From a virus, in the IMG/VR virus record IMGVR_UViG_3300042691_055965, positions 124,001 through 188,000 of that record: a DNA stretch of 64,000 nucleotides; one strand, 5' to 3'. Within the stretch, counting starts at the first letter, position 1. Each line of letters begins with the position of its first letter. A program made the translations under genes and the position numbers. Positions 7,656 through 16,936 of this stretch are shown here, one piece after another. The notes beneath the pieces are model-generated. The model was given only the letters and a program-made list of their open reading frames with translations, made no database searches and was not told the DNA's origin.

Positions 7656-8408
7656 ATGGATCAAACAGCGGCATATGGACAACAAAATTTTAACTTACCA
7701 CACGATGTTGTAAAATTACCTTCAAAAGGTGTATTTTATAAACCAAAAAAAGAATCATTGAAAATAGGTTATTTAACGGCAAGTGATGAAAATTTATTGA
7801 TGTCACAAAATAGTTCATCTGACAATTTAATAACAACACTTTTAAGAAACAAAGTATATGAACCTGGATTTGACATAAATCAGTTGTTAAATACTGATGT
7901 ACAAGCAATTCTTATATTTTTAAGAAATACTTCGTTTGGACCTGAATATAATATATCGGTTAAAGATCCTGTAACAGGAACATACTTTGAAACAACCTTA
8001 ATGATGGATGCGATTGATTTTGAAAAACAAACGGTATTTCCTGACGAAAATGGTTTATTTACTTTCAAACTACCAAAGAGTAACAAAGAAGTAAAATTTA
8101 AATTGTTGTCTTTAGCAGACGAAAAAGAAATAGAAAATTTCACAAAAAGTTACCCACAAGGAATGGTTGCACCTACAGTCACAAAAAGATTAGAAAAACA
8201 TATTGTTGAAATTGATGGTGAAAAAGATAAAGGTAATATATCACAATTCATTTTACAAATGCCAATAATGGATTCGAAAGAACTAAAAAAATTCATTGAT
8301 GTTTGCGAACCTAAACTTGATTTAAAAAGAACAGTAATAGCCCCGTCAGGAGAAAAGGTAACAGTGAATATGTCCTTTGGGGTTGAATTTTTTCGTCCTT
8401 TCTTCTGA
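7656..8408 (+). CDS. T4 gp26-like baseplate / tail assembly protein
   Basis: A 250-aa protein between tail tube and tape measure. The N-terminus VVKLPSKGVFYKPKKESLKI, followed by a helical section with DNLITTLLRNKV and later DPVTGTYFETTLMM, resembles the T4 base plate protein family that includes gp26 (Pfam T4_baseplate, from memory). In many tailed phages the slot just before the tape measure encodes tail assembly chaperones, so this protein may be the chaperone equivalent. A short ORF in another frame follows. Either hub-assembly factor or tape-measure chaperone fits. Confidence 0.65.
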   Translation: MDQTAAYGQQNFNLPHDVVKLPSKGVFYKPKKESLKIGYLTASDENLLMSQNSSSDNLITTLLRNKVYEPGFDINQLLNTDVQAILIFLRNTSFGPEYNISVKDPVTGTYFETTLMMDAIDFEKQTVFPDENGLFTFKLPKSNKEVKFKLLSLADEKEIENFTKSYPQGMVAPTVTKRLEKHIVEIDGEKDKGNISQFILQMPIMDSKELKKFIDVCEPKLDLKRTVIAPSGEKVTVNMSFGVEFFRPFF

Positions 8409-8421
8409 TCACAAAAAAAAT

Positions 8422-8547
8422 ATGCTTGACGAAATTTTTTATTTGTGTAAACATGCAAATTTTTCGTATTCTGACATATTAAATATGCCAACATATGAAA
8501 GAAGATATTTTATTGACAAACTAATCGAGAGTTTTCAAAAAAATTAA
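8422..8547 (+). CDS. Small tail-assembly-type protein (41 aa) before the tape measure
   Basis: ATG at 8422, stop at 8545-8547, and in the +1 frame relative to the preceding gene. The product has LCKHANFSYSDILNMPTYER and then a helix YFIDKLIESFQKN. The MPxYERRxFxxKLxE pattern is common in short ORFs next to tape-measure genes of contractile phages. The frame is open back to 8368, so it overlaps the last 41 nt of the gp26-like gene; it could be made separately or as a frameshift extension. I see no clear slippery site. Function as the second part of a tail chaperone pair is inference. Confidence 0.6.
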   Translation: MLDEIFYLCKHANFSYSDILNMPTYERRYFIDKLIESFQKN

Positions 8548-8554
8548 AGAAATC

Positions 8555-8562
8555 TATTTATA
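8555..8562 (+). promoter_or_regulatory. TATTTATA box upstream of the tape measure gene
   Basis: TATTTATA preceded by AATC, 15 nt before the ATG at 8578. The next unit (10565) has the same context and spacing. It supports the start at 8578 over the ATG at 8638. Confidence 0.5.
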
Positions 8563-8577
8563 TAAAAAGATTTACGT

Positions 8578-10548
8578 ATGCTACTATTTTTTACAGACCC
8601 AACCCTTGGTGAATTTTCAACTAAAGGTGAAACTTTTATGGGGATTGTCGAACAATTAAGATTATCATTAAAAGAGGGTATTGTACCTGAAACTGCCACT
8701 ACAACTATTACCGCAATGGACAACGAAGCAAAAAAACTTGCTCGTACAATAGGTAGCGGTGTCGTTGGAAATACAGATGACTTTAGGGAACAGTTATTTA
8801 CTATTTCTAAAAATGTAGTTGAGATAGGTTTAAGTTTTACTGATGTTACAGATGTAGTTGGTGATTTAGTGGCTGAAACAAAAAAATTGACTTTACCTTC
8901 AACCCAAGCAACAACAAAGATGTTAGAATTTTCAAAGGCGGTAGGACAAACTAGTAAAGAAACAGGTAAAATGGTTGGACAATTCATGACATTGACTTTT
9001 GGACAAAAAACCGCAATCAATGAAATGTCTAAAATAGCAAAACTTGCAAGACAAACCGGATTAGATGCTAAAACTCTTTTGAATACTATGTCTACTGAAT
9101 TGGCTAAAGTTAATTCGTACAATTTTAGAAATGGAAAAGATGGATTAAGTAAAATGGCGGCAGAAGCACAAAGGTTAAATACTACACTAAGTGATATAGG
9201 TGCATTTGCTTTGGCTGATAAATTAATAGACCCAGAAAATGCAATTGAAGTTGCAACAAGTATGAGTATGATAGGTGGTGCGGTTGAGGGAATGACTAAT
9301 CCATTTGCTTTAATGAATGACGCAGCAAACAACGTAGAAAATCTCCAAACTAAAATGATAGAAATGGCAAAAGGTGCCTTTAAAGTCAATGAAGCAACCG
9401 GAGAAATTGAAACAAACTTTATTGCTCAACAACGGTTAAGGGCTCAAATAGAATCGACTGGGGGAGATTATGAAAAGTTAATGTCACTTGGAAGAACGGC
9501 AGCAAAAGAACAACTAGTTCAAAACAAACTTTTATCGTCTGGTGTTGATTTGTCGAAAGTATCAGAGGAACAAATGAATCTTGTGAAATCTTTGACTGAA
9601 ATTGGTGAAGGAGGTAAATTAGAATTAAGAATACCTGGTTTTGAACAAACCGATTTGGTTAGTGCGATTGAAAAAAATCCCACACAGTTAACTGATGCTT
9701 TGAAAAAATATCAAGAAATGGCAGCATTGTCTGATAGGGATTTGGCAGAAAAAAGTTTGAATTTGGAAGAATTACAACAAATAGATACCCGTATAATTAG
9801 AGATGTTGTACTAACAAATCTTGGAAAAACTACTAGAGATCAACTTTTACTAGATATGGTTAATGCTCAAAAAGAGTTAGGTGGTAAGTTTGAAACTACT
9901 GCAGGTGTATTGGGAAAAGGGGCTGAAGAATTTATAACCGCTAGAGGACTACAACAGTTTTTTAATGCCGAAAAAACTAAAGTGGAAGGTAATTTGGGAT
10001 TAACGAAGGAAGATGTTAGAATTGCGGCTGAAAAAAGGGCAAGTAAAGCAAAATTGAAAACATTAAAATTTGATGCGGCTTCAGGTGTACTTAATGAAGA
10101 AGATGCTGCGTTTGGATCGACTAACACCAAAGTACTTTCTTTGGGTAAAGGTGAAATGTTTAAATTTATAAAAGAAGATGAGGCTATTTTTGCTCCAAAT
10201 GCAATAGAAAATCTTGGTATATTAAAAGATGTTTATATGCAAACAATGGGTGTGGCAAAATCAATACCTTCAGAAGTAAAATTAATCGAACCATCGGCGA
10301 CAAAAACAGGAGAAATAGCAAAACAAACAGTAGAAACAAACACAAATGTTGTAACGACTAATAAAAATGAGGACACCATTAATCTCAATATAAATCTAAA
10401 TATTGATGGAAAAAATCTACCAAACAACCTATCAGATATGTTATTTAAAAATCCATCGACTGTAAGAGAGTTAGAAAATAAAGTTATGGACACTTTAGAT
10501 AAACAAGACAGATTAAAAACAAGTAAAGGTAGATTTATTAAAAGATAA
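8578..10548 (+). CDS. Tail tape measure protein
   Basis: A 656-aa, mostly helical, Ala/Lys/Glu/Thr-rich protein directly after tube and chaperone-type genes. Its size fits a tape measure (T4 gp29 has 590 residues). Long runs such as TKKLTLPSTQATTKMLEFSK and repeated small-residue helices predict a coiled-coil rod. This class sets tail length and is ejected ahead of DNA. The start at 8578 is supported by the promoter-like box; an alternative ATG at 8638 would remove 20 residues. The C-terminus has a strand-like LNINLNIDG segment. The call rests on composition and position, not on a specific motif. Confidence 0.75.
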   Translation: MLLFFTDPTLGEFSTKGETFMGIVEQLRLSLKEGIVPETATTTITAMDNEAKKLARTIGSGVVGNTDDFREQLFTISKNVVEIGLSFTDVTDVVGDLVAETKKLTLPSTQATTKMLEFSKAVGQTSKETGKMVGQFMTLTFGQKTAINEMSKIAKLARQTGLDAKTLLNTMSTELAKVNSYNFRNGKDGLSKMAAEAQRLNTTLSDIGAFALADKLIDPENAIEVATSMSMIGGAVEGMTNPFALMNDAANNVENLQTKMIEMAKGAFKVNEATGEIETNFIAQQRLRAQIESTGGDYEKLMSLGRTAAKEQLVQNKLLSSGVDLSKVSEEQMNLVKSLTEIGEGGKLELRIPGFEQTDLVSAIEKNPTQLTDALKKYQEMAALSDRDLAEKSLNLEELQQIDTRIIRDVVLTNLGKTTRDQLLLDMVNAQKELGGKFETTAGVLGKGAEEFITARGLQQFFNAEKTKVEGNLGLTKEDVRIAAEKRASKAKLKTLKFDAASGVLNEEDAAFGSTNTKVLSLGKGEMFKFIKEDEAIFAPNAIENLGILKDVYMQTMGVAKSIPSEVKLIEPSATKTGEIAKQTVETNTNVVTTNKNEDTINLNINLNIDGKNLPNNLSDMLFKNPSTVRELENKVMDTLDKQDRLKTSKGRFIKR

Positions 10549-10564
10549 AAAATCGTTTTAAATC

Positions 10565-10572
10565 TATTTATT
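10565..10572 (+). promoter_or_regulatory. TATTTATT box upstream of the 2009-aa gene
   Basis: TATTTATT preceded by AATC, 15 nt before the ATG at 10588. Confidence 0.45.
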
Positions 10573-10587
10573 ATTAAAACAAATTAG

Positions 10588-13500
10588 ATGGAAAGTCCAT
10601 TGTCTTTTAATTCAAGTGAAAACTTTAGAAAAAAACTATTGGTAAGAAATTTACAACCCTATTCAGTGAATGGTGTTTTTAATGTGCCAAAGTTAGAAAA
10701 CAAAAAAGAAGTTATTTTGGTTGACTATTCTGTTATAGATTCACCTGAAATTGAAAAAGAACAAAAAAATCAAGAAAAAAAAATAATATCCAAAAACAAA
10801 TATAACCCAAACGACGGATTTGGTTTAGTGATTGACATTAATGCTGACAAAAACTATGAAACAAATTTTGGTAATTACGGTTTTAAAAACACGATTGGTT
10901 CTGTATTAGAAACAATTGGTAACAACTCAGAAAAGTTACTATACGTAAATAATTTATACGGTCCGGTTGATTTTTCATCATCATATGGTAACACCGTTGA
11001 TATTAATAAAAACCTTACAACAAATACTAATTTAGGTTTATATGGGTTTAATTTGACTTTTGGAAGTAAACTTGAAACGTTTGCAATACAAAAAGAAGTT
11101 GAATTAATTACAAAAAACCAATACAATCCAACAGAAAACGACAATAGGAGTACAGTTAATATTAATAATGATATTCAAACTGACGCAAACAAAGGACACT
11201 ATGAATATAAAAGTACTTTACAAAGTAAGTTACAAAATAACGGAATAGTAAAAAAAGACGAATTATTAATTGTCAATCAATATAACCCGATACAAGGACA
11301 AAGTAGTGGTGTTGTTAACATTAATAATAACAAACAAACTTTAGCAAACGAAGGTAACTATGGATTTGATAGTACTGTAGGTAGTACTTTAGAACTTAAT
11401 GGTGATTCACAAGAAATTATTCTTAGAACACTCAACAAATATAATCCTGAAAACGTACCTACAGGTTTTGGAAATACTGTAAGTTTTCCTACAGTTTCAC
11501 TATCATCCAATGCTGGACAATATGATTATGTGTCAAACGGACCAACTTTAACAACAGAACAATCACAAACAAATCAGTATGTTGTTAATATATTTGGACC
11601 GCCAAATGGTTATGGTGAAATCATAGACATTAATGCAAACGCTCAAACAAGATCGAATCAAGGTTTATATAGTTTTACATCATCAAGACCTCCACAAACC
11701 GCAGAACAATCAAGAACAATTGCTTATGTGTCAAACGTATATGGTCCTAATGACGATAATGGATATGGAAGTACCATTGTTGACATTGATATAAATTATC
11801 AGACAGAATCAAATAAGGGTGAATATGATTACACAGCATCAAGCCCAGGAAAAACTACGGAACAGTCGCAACAATACGGATACCAAAAAAATAAATTTAA
11901 TAGTGGTGAAGGTGAATTTGAACAAACAACAATAGAAGAACTTTTTCCTTCGTCAATCAATGCTCCTTATTTCAATAGTGACACTACTTTTTATTTTTTA
12001 GCATCAACATATTCACCACTTTCTATTTTAACTGAAGAAAATCCTACAGGAACCGATGGTCCTTTGAGTCAAGATTCAGATTTGGCTAAACTTGGGGCAA
12101 AACAACTTCAAAAAGAATTCAGAACACGAGTTGCTCTTGAGTTGTTCCAACAGACATTAGGAAGTAGTATTTTAACAAACTCATCTGTTACAACAATATC
12201 AGGTGAAATTAGTCCAAAACCTTCTTTCGATCCTTTTGATATATTAGGTGTTGTTACAAACAACATACCTTTAATAGAAAAAAATTATAAAATTACAGAA
12301 CCTGCGAATGTGGCGGTAGAAGCGTTAGGATTTGCGGCCAAACTTGCAGGTTTATATTCACCGTATTCATTAATACCTGGTGAATATTTTGATTACCCAA
12401 ATAGAAACTTTTTGAATCAACTTACAACAAATCCAATAGGTGCTTTCACATCAGGAGTTGGTGGGTTGTTGAATACGTTAGTTACGCCATTTATAGATTC
12501 AAGTTCAGAAAGGTTTCTTGCAAATACATCTAACGCAACAAAAAGTTTATTGTTTGGGCAATTATTTTACAACACATATCGACCACGTTACAGGTTGGAT
12601 TCGGCGAATGCAAATCTAACAGCACCAAAAGAAAATTTTTATATAGGTAAAACTAAAAACTTTGTAAGTGATACTGTCAGTCCTGCTAATGAAATTGCTG
12701 ACGGTGCTTTTGGTAAAAAGAATGTTGGTCCTGTTTTCGACTATGGGTTAATAGGGCAAGACTACGAAGGTAGTGAAGTTCAAAGAAAACTATTTGGATT
12801 GAAATCCTACCCTTACTACGACGCTCAAGGTGGACTACAAGGTGGTTTTTCATGGTCACCAAAAAGTAAAAATTATATAAAACCTGGACAATTAGTTGGA
12901 CCTCAAAATCAAGTTTTTCCGGGACAAACAGAATTCGAATCAGATACAACACTAAGAAGACAATTTGCGGAAACCGATTCATCAAAATTGAGTTTTACTG
13001 ACGGATCGATTTTAGACATAACACAAAAATTAGTTGAGGCGGGAGCAAAATCATCAAACACAAAAGGGCATGTAGGAAATGCAATTAATCAAGTTAGTAA
13101 AGTCTTTAATGATGGATATATAGAATTAACTAAAGGTTCAAGAGTAAGAAGATACCTAACACCAAATGCTATTCAAGAAGGTAATAAGGTTAAGGACATA
13201 GTAGGTTATGAATTTGCTAGACTTTTTACAAAAGATCGTCCTTTTGCTAATTATTCACAATTACAACAAAAAGATGGGATGGTTTATCAAGGAAGAAAGG
13301 CGTCTTATTCAGTTTTAAATAATTCATATAATTTAAATATTGCACCAATGAAAGGTGCTAGTGGGGTAGAATCATCAAATATTGTCGATGGTAAAGTAAA
13401 AAAATATATGTTTTCAATCGAAAATTTATCATGGAGAACATCAAACCGTCCTGGGTTTACCGTTGATGATTTACCAACTTGTGAAGTTGGACCGAATGGA

Positions 13501-16500
13501 GGAAGAATAATGTGGTTTCCGCCTTATGAATTATCATATGATGATACTTCAAGAACAGGTTGGAATCCAAATACTTTTTTAGGAAGGACAGAACCTATTT
13601 ACACTTACAAAGACACTGAAAGAACAGGTACATTGAAGTTCAAAATGATTGTCGATCATCAATCAGTTTTGAATATAATAGTAAATAAAGAATTAGAAAG
13701 AGCAGATTCATCTACTGCAACAAAAGTGGTTGATTCATTTATGGCGGGTTGTTTAAAATATGACATTTATGACTTATTAAAAAAATATAAACAATTCAAT
13801 TTGAGTGATGTCTTTTCTGTAATAAGTGCATTGAATCCAGATGCTCTTAGTACTTTAGTAAAAGAAACGTCAAACGCAACAATCCAAGGTGATGTTACTA
13901 TAGATCAAAATGCAAACATAGCGAATCAAGATACGGGGGCTAATAGTCAAACAACAACAACTGAAACGTTAGATAAGGACAAATTTCAGAACATACAATT
14001 ATTGTTTGGTATAGATACAATAACTGATCAGAATTACGATAGCGTTTACAATAGTTTGATTTCATTACAAAATACAATTATTAATCTAGCAAGTGATAAA
14101 ATTTATAATTACGATGGTACTGAAATTGTCGGTCCTTCAGCAAATTTTGGACTTGCAGATAACGTAGATGATAGACAGTCTTCAATACAAGGAGTATTTG
14201 ATTTTTTACCTACACAGTATGATTTATTCAAAGATATGTTGTCTAAAGTACTTAATACATTAAAAAATGGGTCGAAAGTCACTATTTCTATTGAAGGTTC
14301 CTCAAATATTAACGAAGGTGGTGGGGGTATTGGTTTAACACGTGCAAATTCTATTAAAAAAACAATCGAAGAATATACTGAAGGTGATGATAAAATGTCA
14401 AAATTTTTGGAATCAAGTCCACCACTTCTTACGTTAAACACAACAGACTTGGGGACACCTGTTATTAACATAGAAAATTATAGGGGTATTGATTGTTCGA
14501 AAGGGTTTTCAGATAACGGTGTTTTTCAAAATTCCGTTCAAGGAAATATGTGTCGAGCCACAAAGGTAAGTATTCAAAATGTTACGCCAGGAACCGGACA
14601 AGAAGGTACGTCAACAGCAACAACACCACCTGAAGGTGATTTAGCTAATCCATTTGCTGCTGATAATAGTAATGTTGATAATACACAAACACAATTATTA
14701 TCAAACCCTTATGTACAAAAAACAAAAAATGAAGACAAAACAAATGGTATAAGGGACGGTTTGACAAAAAGACTTTTAAGAAAATTACTTACCGAATGTG
14801 ATTATTTTGAAATGATTTCAGAAAGAAATTCATTTATATATGACGGAATAAAAAGTAAAATAAAAAACTTTCATCCTGCATTCCATTCTATGACACCTGA
14901 AGGTTTGAATTCTAGACTTACATTTTTACAACAATGTATGAGACCTGGTGACACAATACCAACGGCAGTTGAATCAGGTGAAGGTGAAATAGGTTTGCAA
15001 TATAATGATGTATTAAATAGTGCATTTGGTTCACCACCCGTATGTATTTTGAGGGTTGGTGATTTTTATCACACAAAGGTTGTTTTTGAAAGTTTAGATT
15101 TTAAATATGAAACACTTGATTTGAACGCTGACGGAATTGGAGTTCAACCAATGTTTGTTGATGTTACGTTAAGTTTCAAAATGATTGGTGGACATGGTTT
15201 AAGAGAACCAATTAATTCCCTTCAAAATGCATTATCTTTTAATTATTATGCAAATACTGAAATCTATGATGAAAGGGCGGAAGTTACAGAGGACTTTACG
15301 TCAAAGTATGATAGTGAAATTTTTGAACAAATCAAAAATGAAGTAGGTGTAGTTGATAATATACAAAGACCGGCAGTAAATGATGGGGGTGCAACTATAG
15401 GTATTGTTCAAAATACTTTTGTCGATCCACAAACTAATACCATTACTGGAACTATACGATACAAAGAAGTGATGGATGAAATGGTTGCTAAAACACAAGA
15501 ATATGCAAATGGGGTTCTTTCAACTATTGAACAACTTAAAAATGATACAATATGGGGTGGACTTGTTTTATACACCGCAGAAAGAAAATATAAAACAGGA
15601 TTATTTGATTACTTGTTAGGTAACATTACGAATTTAGTTAACATATTTGGTAAACCTGTTGGTTATCAAGACAGGGTAGATCAACTTTTCAAAAAAGCAA
15701 AAGATGATGTGGAAGATGATACATCACCAATTCTTGGTGGGATTTCATTACAAAATTTTCCAAATAATGAAGTTAGAAAAATCAAAAACAAACTAAAAAG
15801 TTTAATAAACGACAGAAAAAATAATTATTTACAGGCACTTGAAACAAACACTTCAAAGTTGATACAGTCACAACTAAATTTTATAAAATATAGTGACCAA
15901 ATTAACTATGTTTTAAGTCAAGTTGATGGTTATAAAAACAAAAGTGGTGGTGTTACAATATATAATATTTCTGGAACTACAGGTGTAAGTCCACAATCAA
16001 ACCCAGTACCTGCTGACACGTACATAGAATTACAAAACGACTTTTTGATTATTAAAGATGACTTGAATAGTTTAAACTCTGAACTTGGTAAGTATCAATT
16101 AATACCTTCAGGAACAACAGAATACAATGAATCGTTTGATTTTGATTTGTTTTTGTCAGCAAGTAGTGATAAAAATAATGTTTTCTTTATGATTTTCGGT
16201 AAAGAAATGTTAGAAGATAGAGGTACGGTTAAATTGGTTGATGAATTACTAGCGGCACTTCCAAATGATGTTATAAGTAAAAATAATTGGATTTTATTTT
16301 TGTATGAAAACCTCGGATTCGATGCGACAATGACGTTTAATGGGGAACCTACAGCGGAAATATCTGGAGGATTATATCAACAGTTCAAATCTTCTAAAGA
16401 TAAATTAGAACAAAATCTTAAAAATTTCAAAGATAACTTTTATAATATCAAGTTTCCAAATGGAACATATCTTCCATTTTCTAAATCAAAAAATAGGGTA

Positions 16501-16617
16501 TTTGATTTATCAGTGCAATTACCTGTGGTGCCGCCAGCGGATCAAAACTTACTTGCTTTATGGTCGACAGTTGACAGTACGGGTGAAGACTTTAACTTAA
16601 AGAAAAAAATGAATTAA
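10588..16617 (+). CDS. Giant baseplate/tail hub-type structural protein with N-terminal repeats (2009 aa)
   Basis: Three regions can be seen. Residues about 70-445 hold eight degenerate repeats of about 52 residues, each with an N-x-(Y/F)-(N/G)-P-like start followed by a V-x-IN-type strand and N-x-G-x-Y. Residues about 960-1110 contain SIENLSWRTSNRPGF and TGTLKFKMIVDHQSVLNIIV, a pattern I associate with tail/baseplate proteins; about 1204-1263 look weakly OmpA-like (KVTISIEGSS, LTRANSIKKTIEEY). Residues about 1478-1566 carry GIGVQPMFVDVTLSFKMIGG, a conserved hub-like core. The gene is coupled to a gp53-like wedge gene (1-nt gap) and a second giant gene. It is probably a central baseplate component; the precise T4 counterpart is unclear. 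Confidence 0.7.
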   Translation: MESPLSFNSSENFRKKLLVRNLQPYSVNGVFNVPKLENKKEVILVDYSVIDSPEIEKEQKNQEKKIISKNKYNPNDGFGLVIDINADKNYETNFGNYGFKNTIGSVLETIGNNSEKLLYVNNLYGPVDFSSSYGNTVDINKNLTTNTNLGLYGFNLTFGSKLETFAIQKEVELITKNQYNPTENDNRSTVNINNDIQTDANKGHYEYKSTLQSKLQNNGIVKKDELLIVNQYNPIQGQSSGVVNINNNKQTLANEGNYGFDSTVGSTLELNGDSQEIILRTLNKYNPENVPTGFGNTVSFPTVSLSSNAGQYDYVSNGPTLTTEQSQTNQYVVNIFGPPNGYGEIIDINANAQTRSNQGLYSFTSSRPPQTAEQSRTIAYVSNVYGPNDDNGYGSTIVDIDINYQTESNKGEYDYTASSPGKTTEQSQQYGYQKNKFNSGEGEFEQTTIEELFPSSINAPYFNSDTTFYFLASTYSPLSILTEENPTGTDGPLSQDSDLAKLGAKQLQKEFRTRVALELFQQTLGSSILTNSSVTTISGEISPKPSFDPFDILGVVTNNIPLIEKNYKITEPANVAVEALGFAAKLAGLYSPYSLIPGEYFDYPNRNFLNQLTTNPIGAFTSGVGGLLNTLVTPFIDSSSERFLANTSNATKSLLFGQLFYNTYRPRYRLDSANANLTAPKENFYIGKTKNFVSDTVSPANEIADGAFGKKNVGPVFDYGLIGQDYEGSEVQRKLFGLKSYPYYDAQGGLQGGFSWSPKSKNYIKPGQLVGPQNQVFPGQTEFESDTTLRRQFAETDSSKLSFTDGSILDITQKLVEAGAKSSNTKGHVGNAINQVSKVFNDGYIELTKGSRVRRYLTPNAIQEGNKVKDIVGYEFARLFTKDRPFANYSQLQQKDGMVYQGRKASYSVLNNSYNLNIAPMKGASGVESSNIVDGKVKKYMFSIENLSWRTSNRPGFTVDDLPTCEVGPNGGRIMWFPPYELSYDDTSRTGWNPNTFLGRTEPIYTYKDTERTGTLKFKMIVDHQSVLNIIVNKELERADSSTATKVVDSFMAGCLKYDIYDLLKKYKQFNLSDVFSVISALNPDALSTLVKETSNATIQGDVTIDQNANIANQDTGANSQTTTTETLDKDKFQNIQLLFGIDTITDQNYDSVYNSLISLQNTIINLASDKIYNYDGTEIVGPSANFGLADNVDDRQSSIQGVFDFLPTQYDLFKDMLSKVLNTLKNGSKVTISIEGSSNINEGGGGIGLTRANSIKKTIEEYTEGDDKMSKFLESSPPLLTLNTTDLGTPVINIENYRGIDCSKGFSDNGVFQNSVQGNMCRATKVSIQNVTPGTGQEGTSTATTPPEGDLANPFAADNSNVDNTQTQLLSNPYVQKTKNEDKTNGIRDGLTKRLLRKLLTECDYFEMISERNSFIYDGIKSKIKNFHPAFHSMTPEGLNSRLTFLQQCMRPGDTIPTAVESGEGEIGLQYNDVLNSAFGSPPVCILRVGDFYHTKVVFESLDFKYETLDLNADGIGVQPMFVDVTLSFKMIGGHGLREPINSLQNALSFNYYANTEIYDERAEVTEDFTSKYDSEIFEQIKNEVGVVDNIQRPAVNDGGATIGIVQNTFVDPQTNTITGTIRYKEVMDEMVAKTQEYANGVLSTIEQLKNDTIWGGLVLYTAERKYKTGLFDYLLGNITNLVNIFGKPVGYQDRVDQLFKKAKDDVEDDTSPILGGISLQNFPNNEVRKIKNKLKSLINDRKNNYLQALETNTSKLIQSQLNFIKYSDQINYVLSQVDGYKNKSGGVTIYNISGTTGVSPQSNPVPADTYIELQNDFLIIKDDLNSLNSELGKYQLIPSGTTEYNESFDFDLFLSASSDKNNVFFMIFGKEMLEDRGTVKLVDELLAALPNDVISKNNWILFLYENLGFDATMTFNGEPTAEISGGLYQQFKSSKDKLEQNLKNFKDNFYNIKFPNGTYLPFSKSKNRVFDLSVQLPVVPPADQNLLALWSTVDSTGEDFNLKKKMN
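10795..11920 (+). repeat. Eight degenerate coding repeats, about 156 nt each
   Basis: The conserved aromatic of each unit falls at residues 72, 124, 179, 232, 285, 336, 385 and 437 of the 2009-aa protein, giving periods of 52, 55, 53, 53, 51, 49 and 52 residues. Shared features are N-x-(Y/F)-(N/G)-P, an IN/DIN strand and NxGxYxxxS. Divergence is high, so this is an old duplication. Confidence 0.75.
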
Positions 16618-16618
16618 A

Positions 16619-16936
16619 ATGCAATACTTTAACCGATATCAAAATTTTTTAATCAATGGTAATCAGACGGTTGTTCCATATGTTACGTTATCAACAAGGA
16701 CTACTGATCAAAGATATATCTATCGTGAAAATCAAAGTAGGCTTGATAAAATAAGTTTTGAAAAATATGGTACTCCTTATTTTGGTTGGTTAATTCTTGT
16801 GGCAAACCCTATTTATGGTGGATTAGAAACTAATATACCTGACGGGGCGGTATTAAATATACCTTATCCGTTGTTGGGTGCATTATTAGACTACAAAAAT
16901 GCGATAGATACACATATTTTTTATTATGGCAGATAG
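16619..16936 (+). CDS. Baseplate wedge protein, gp53-like (LysM-like)
   Basis: A 105-aa protein, 1 nt after the 2009-aa gene and overlapping the next gene by 11 nt. RLDKISFEKYGTPYFGWLIL (about residues 40-59) followed by ANPI and IPDGAVLNIPYPL is the pattern of T4 gp53 and related short LysM-fold baseplate proteins: an Asp-x-Ile-(S/A)-x-x-x-YG start, WLIL, and a closing dG-x-x-(L/I)-x-IP strand. In T4, gp53 clamps neighbouring wedges onto the hub. The tight packing with two giant genes supports a baseplate role. Full-length T4 gp53 is longer (196 aa), so this is a minimal version. Confidence 0.8.
   Translation: MQYFNRYQNFLINGNQTVVPYVTLSTRTTDQRYIYRENQSRLDKISFEKYGTPYFGWLILVANPIYGGLETNIPDGAVLNIPYPLLGALLDYKNAIDTHIFYYGR

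Noticed and set aside
8544-9389. 281-aa minus-strand frame
   Set aside because: Lies wholly opposite the tape measure and its leader. The plus-strand frame is 656 aa with tape-measure composition; the minus frame looks hydrophobic only because of codon complement.
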